This document shows, piece by piece, positions 6,563-6,580 of a stretch of 6,580 nt of DNA. Each line of letters begins with the position of its first letter. Within the stretch, counting starts at the first letter, position 1. Both the position numbers and the translations under genes were made by a program. The stretch spans positions 1 to 6,580 of the forward strand of contig RHAU01000032.1 in assembly GCA_010032125.1 (NCBI GenBank), read 5' to 3'. The stretch comes from Actinomycetota bacterium. Its GTDB lineage: Bacteria > Actinomycetota > Actinomycetes > Nanopelagicales > Nanopelagicaceae. A model generated the notes under the pieces. That model was not told the origin of the DNA, did no database searches, and was given only the letters and a program-made list of their open reading frames with translations.

Positions 6563-6580
6563 GTGAAATCAGTTGAGATT
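6563..6580 (+). CDS. alaS: Probable start of alanyl-tRNA synthetase (partial, cut by window edge)
   Basis: A GTG at 6563, six bases after the stop of the DUF948-like gene, opens a frame reading MKSVEI to the end of the window. AlaRS proteins typically begin with a short stretch of the form M-(K/R)-(S/T)-x-E-I, and alaS is the expected next gene after a DUF948 gene in actinobacteria. GAGGAG at 6545-6550 may serve as ribosome binding site, though its 12-base spacing is longer than ideal. Only six codons are visible, so the assignment depends on context. Confidence 0.6.

Overview
The window looks like a piece of an actinobacterial chromosome with moderate GC, by eye a little under 50%. A freshwater planktonic lineage of the acI/Nanopelagicales type would fit. 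The evidence for Actinobacteria is the gene order (glyoxalase-II-like hydrolase, hisS, aspS, a DUF948 membrane protein, then an apparent alaS start) and the character of the synthetases. The genus is an inference from composition and gene order and was not tested.

Layout: all recognisable genes are on the + strand and tightly packed. 1-138 is a GC-rich stretch with G-tracts and small inverted repeats; it may hold the tail of an upstream gene, which I could not identify. 139-843 is a metallo-beta-lactamase-fold hydrolase. It overlaps hisS (840-2102) by an ATGA. After a 30-base gap comes aspS (2133-3872, GTG start). aspS overlaps by another ATGA a 756-residue membrane AAA+ zinc metalloprotease of the FtsH type (3869-6139). 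A 21-base gap leads to a small DUF948-like membrane protein (6161-6556). The last 18 bases (6563-6580) read as the first six codons of a probable alaS. There is no convincing internal terminator or promoter, so one operon is the simplest reading. No stretch over 300 bases lacks a gene, and I saw no tRNA, rRNA, CRISPR array or insertion sequence.

How the genes fit together: hisS, aspS and probably alaS charge tRNAs. AspRS carries His31 and Gly77 where the discriminating E. coli enzyme has Leu and Lys. This suggests a non-discriminating AspRS that also charges tRNA-Asn and works with the GatCAB amidotransferase. The hydrolase is a probable thioester or glyoxalase-type housekeeping enzyme.

The most unusual gene is the FtsH-like protease, translationally coupled to aspS. 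Its ATPase and zinc-protease motifs look competent, but it departs from canonical FtsH. It appears to have four membrane segments instead of two, about 50 extra residues in the pore-loop-2 region, about 20 extra basic residues before sensor 1, SGL in place of the DGF inter-subunit motif, and HEACH in place of HEAGH. In many actinobacteria this neighbourhood holds the AAA+ gene rarA instead. The protein is probably a lineage-specific second FtsH with its own substrate range; that role is inference.
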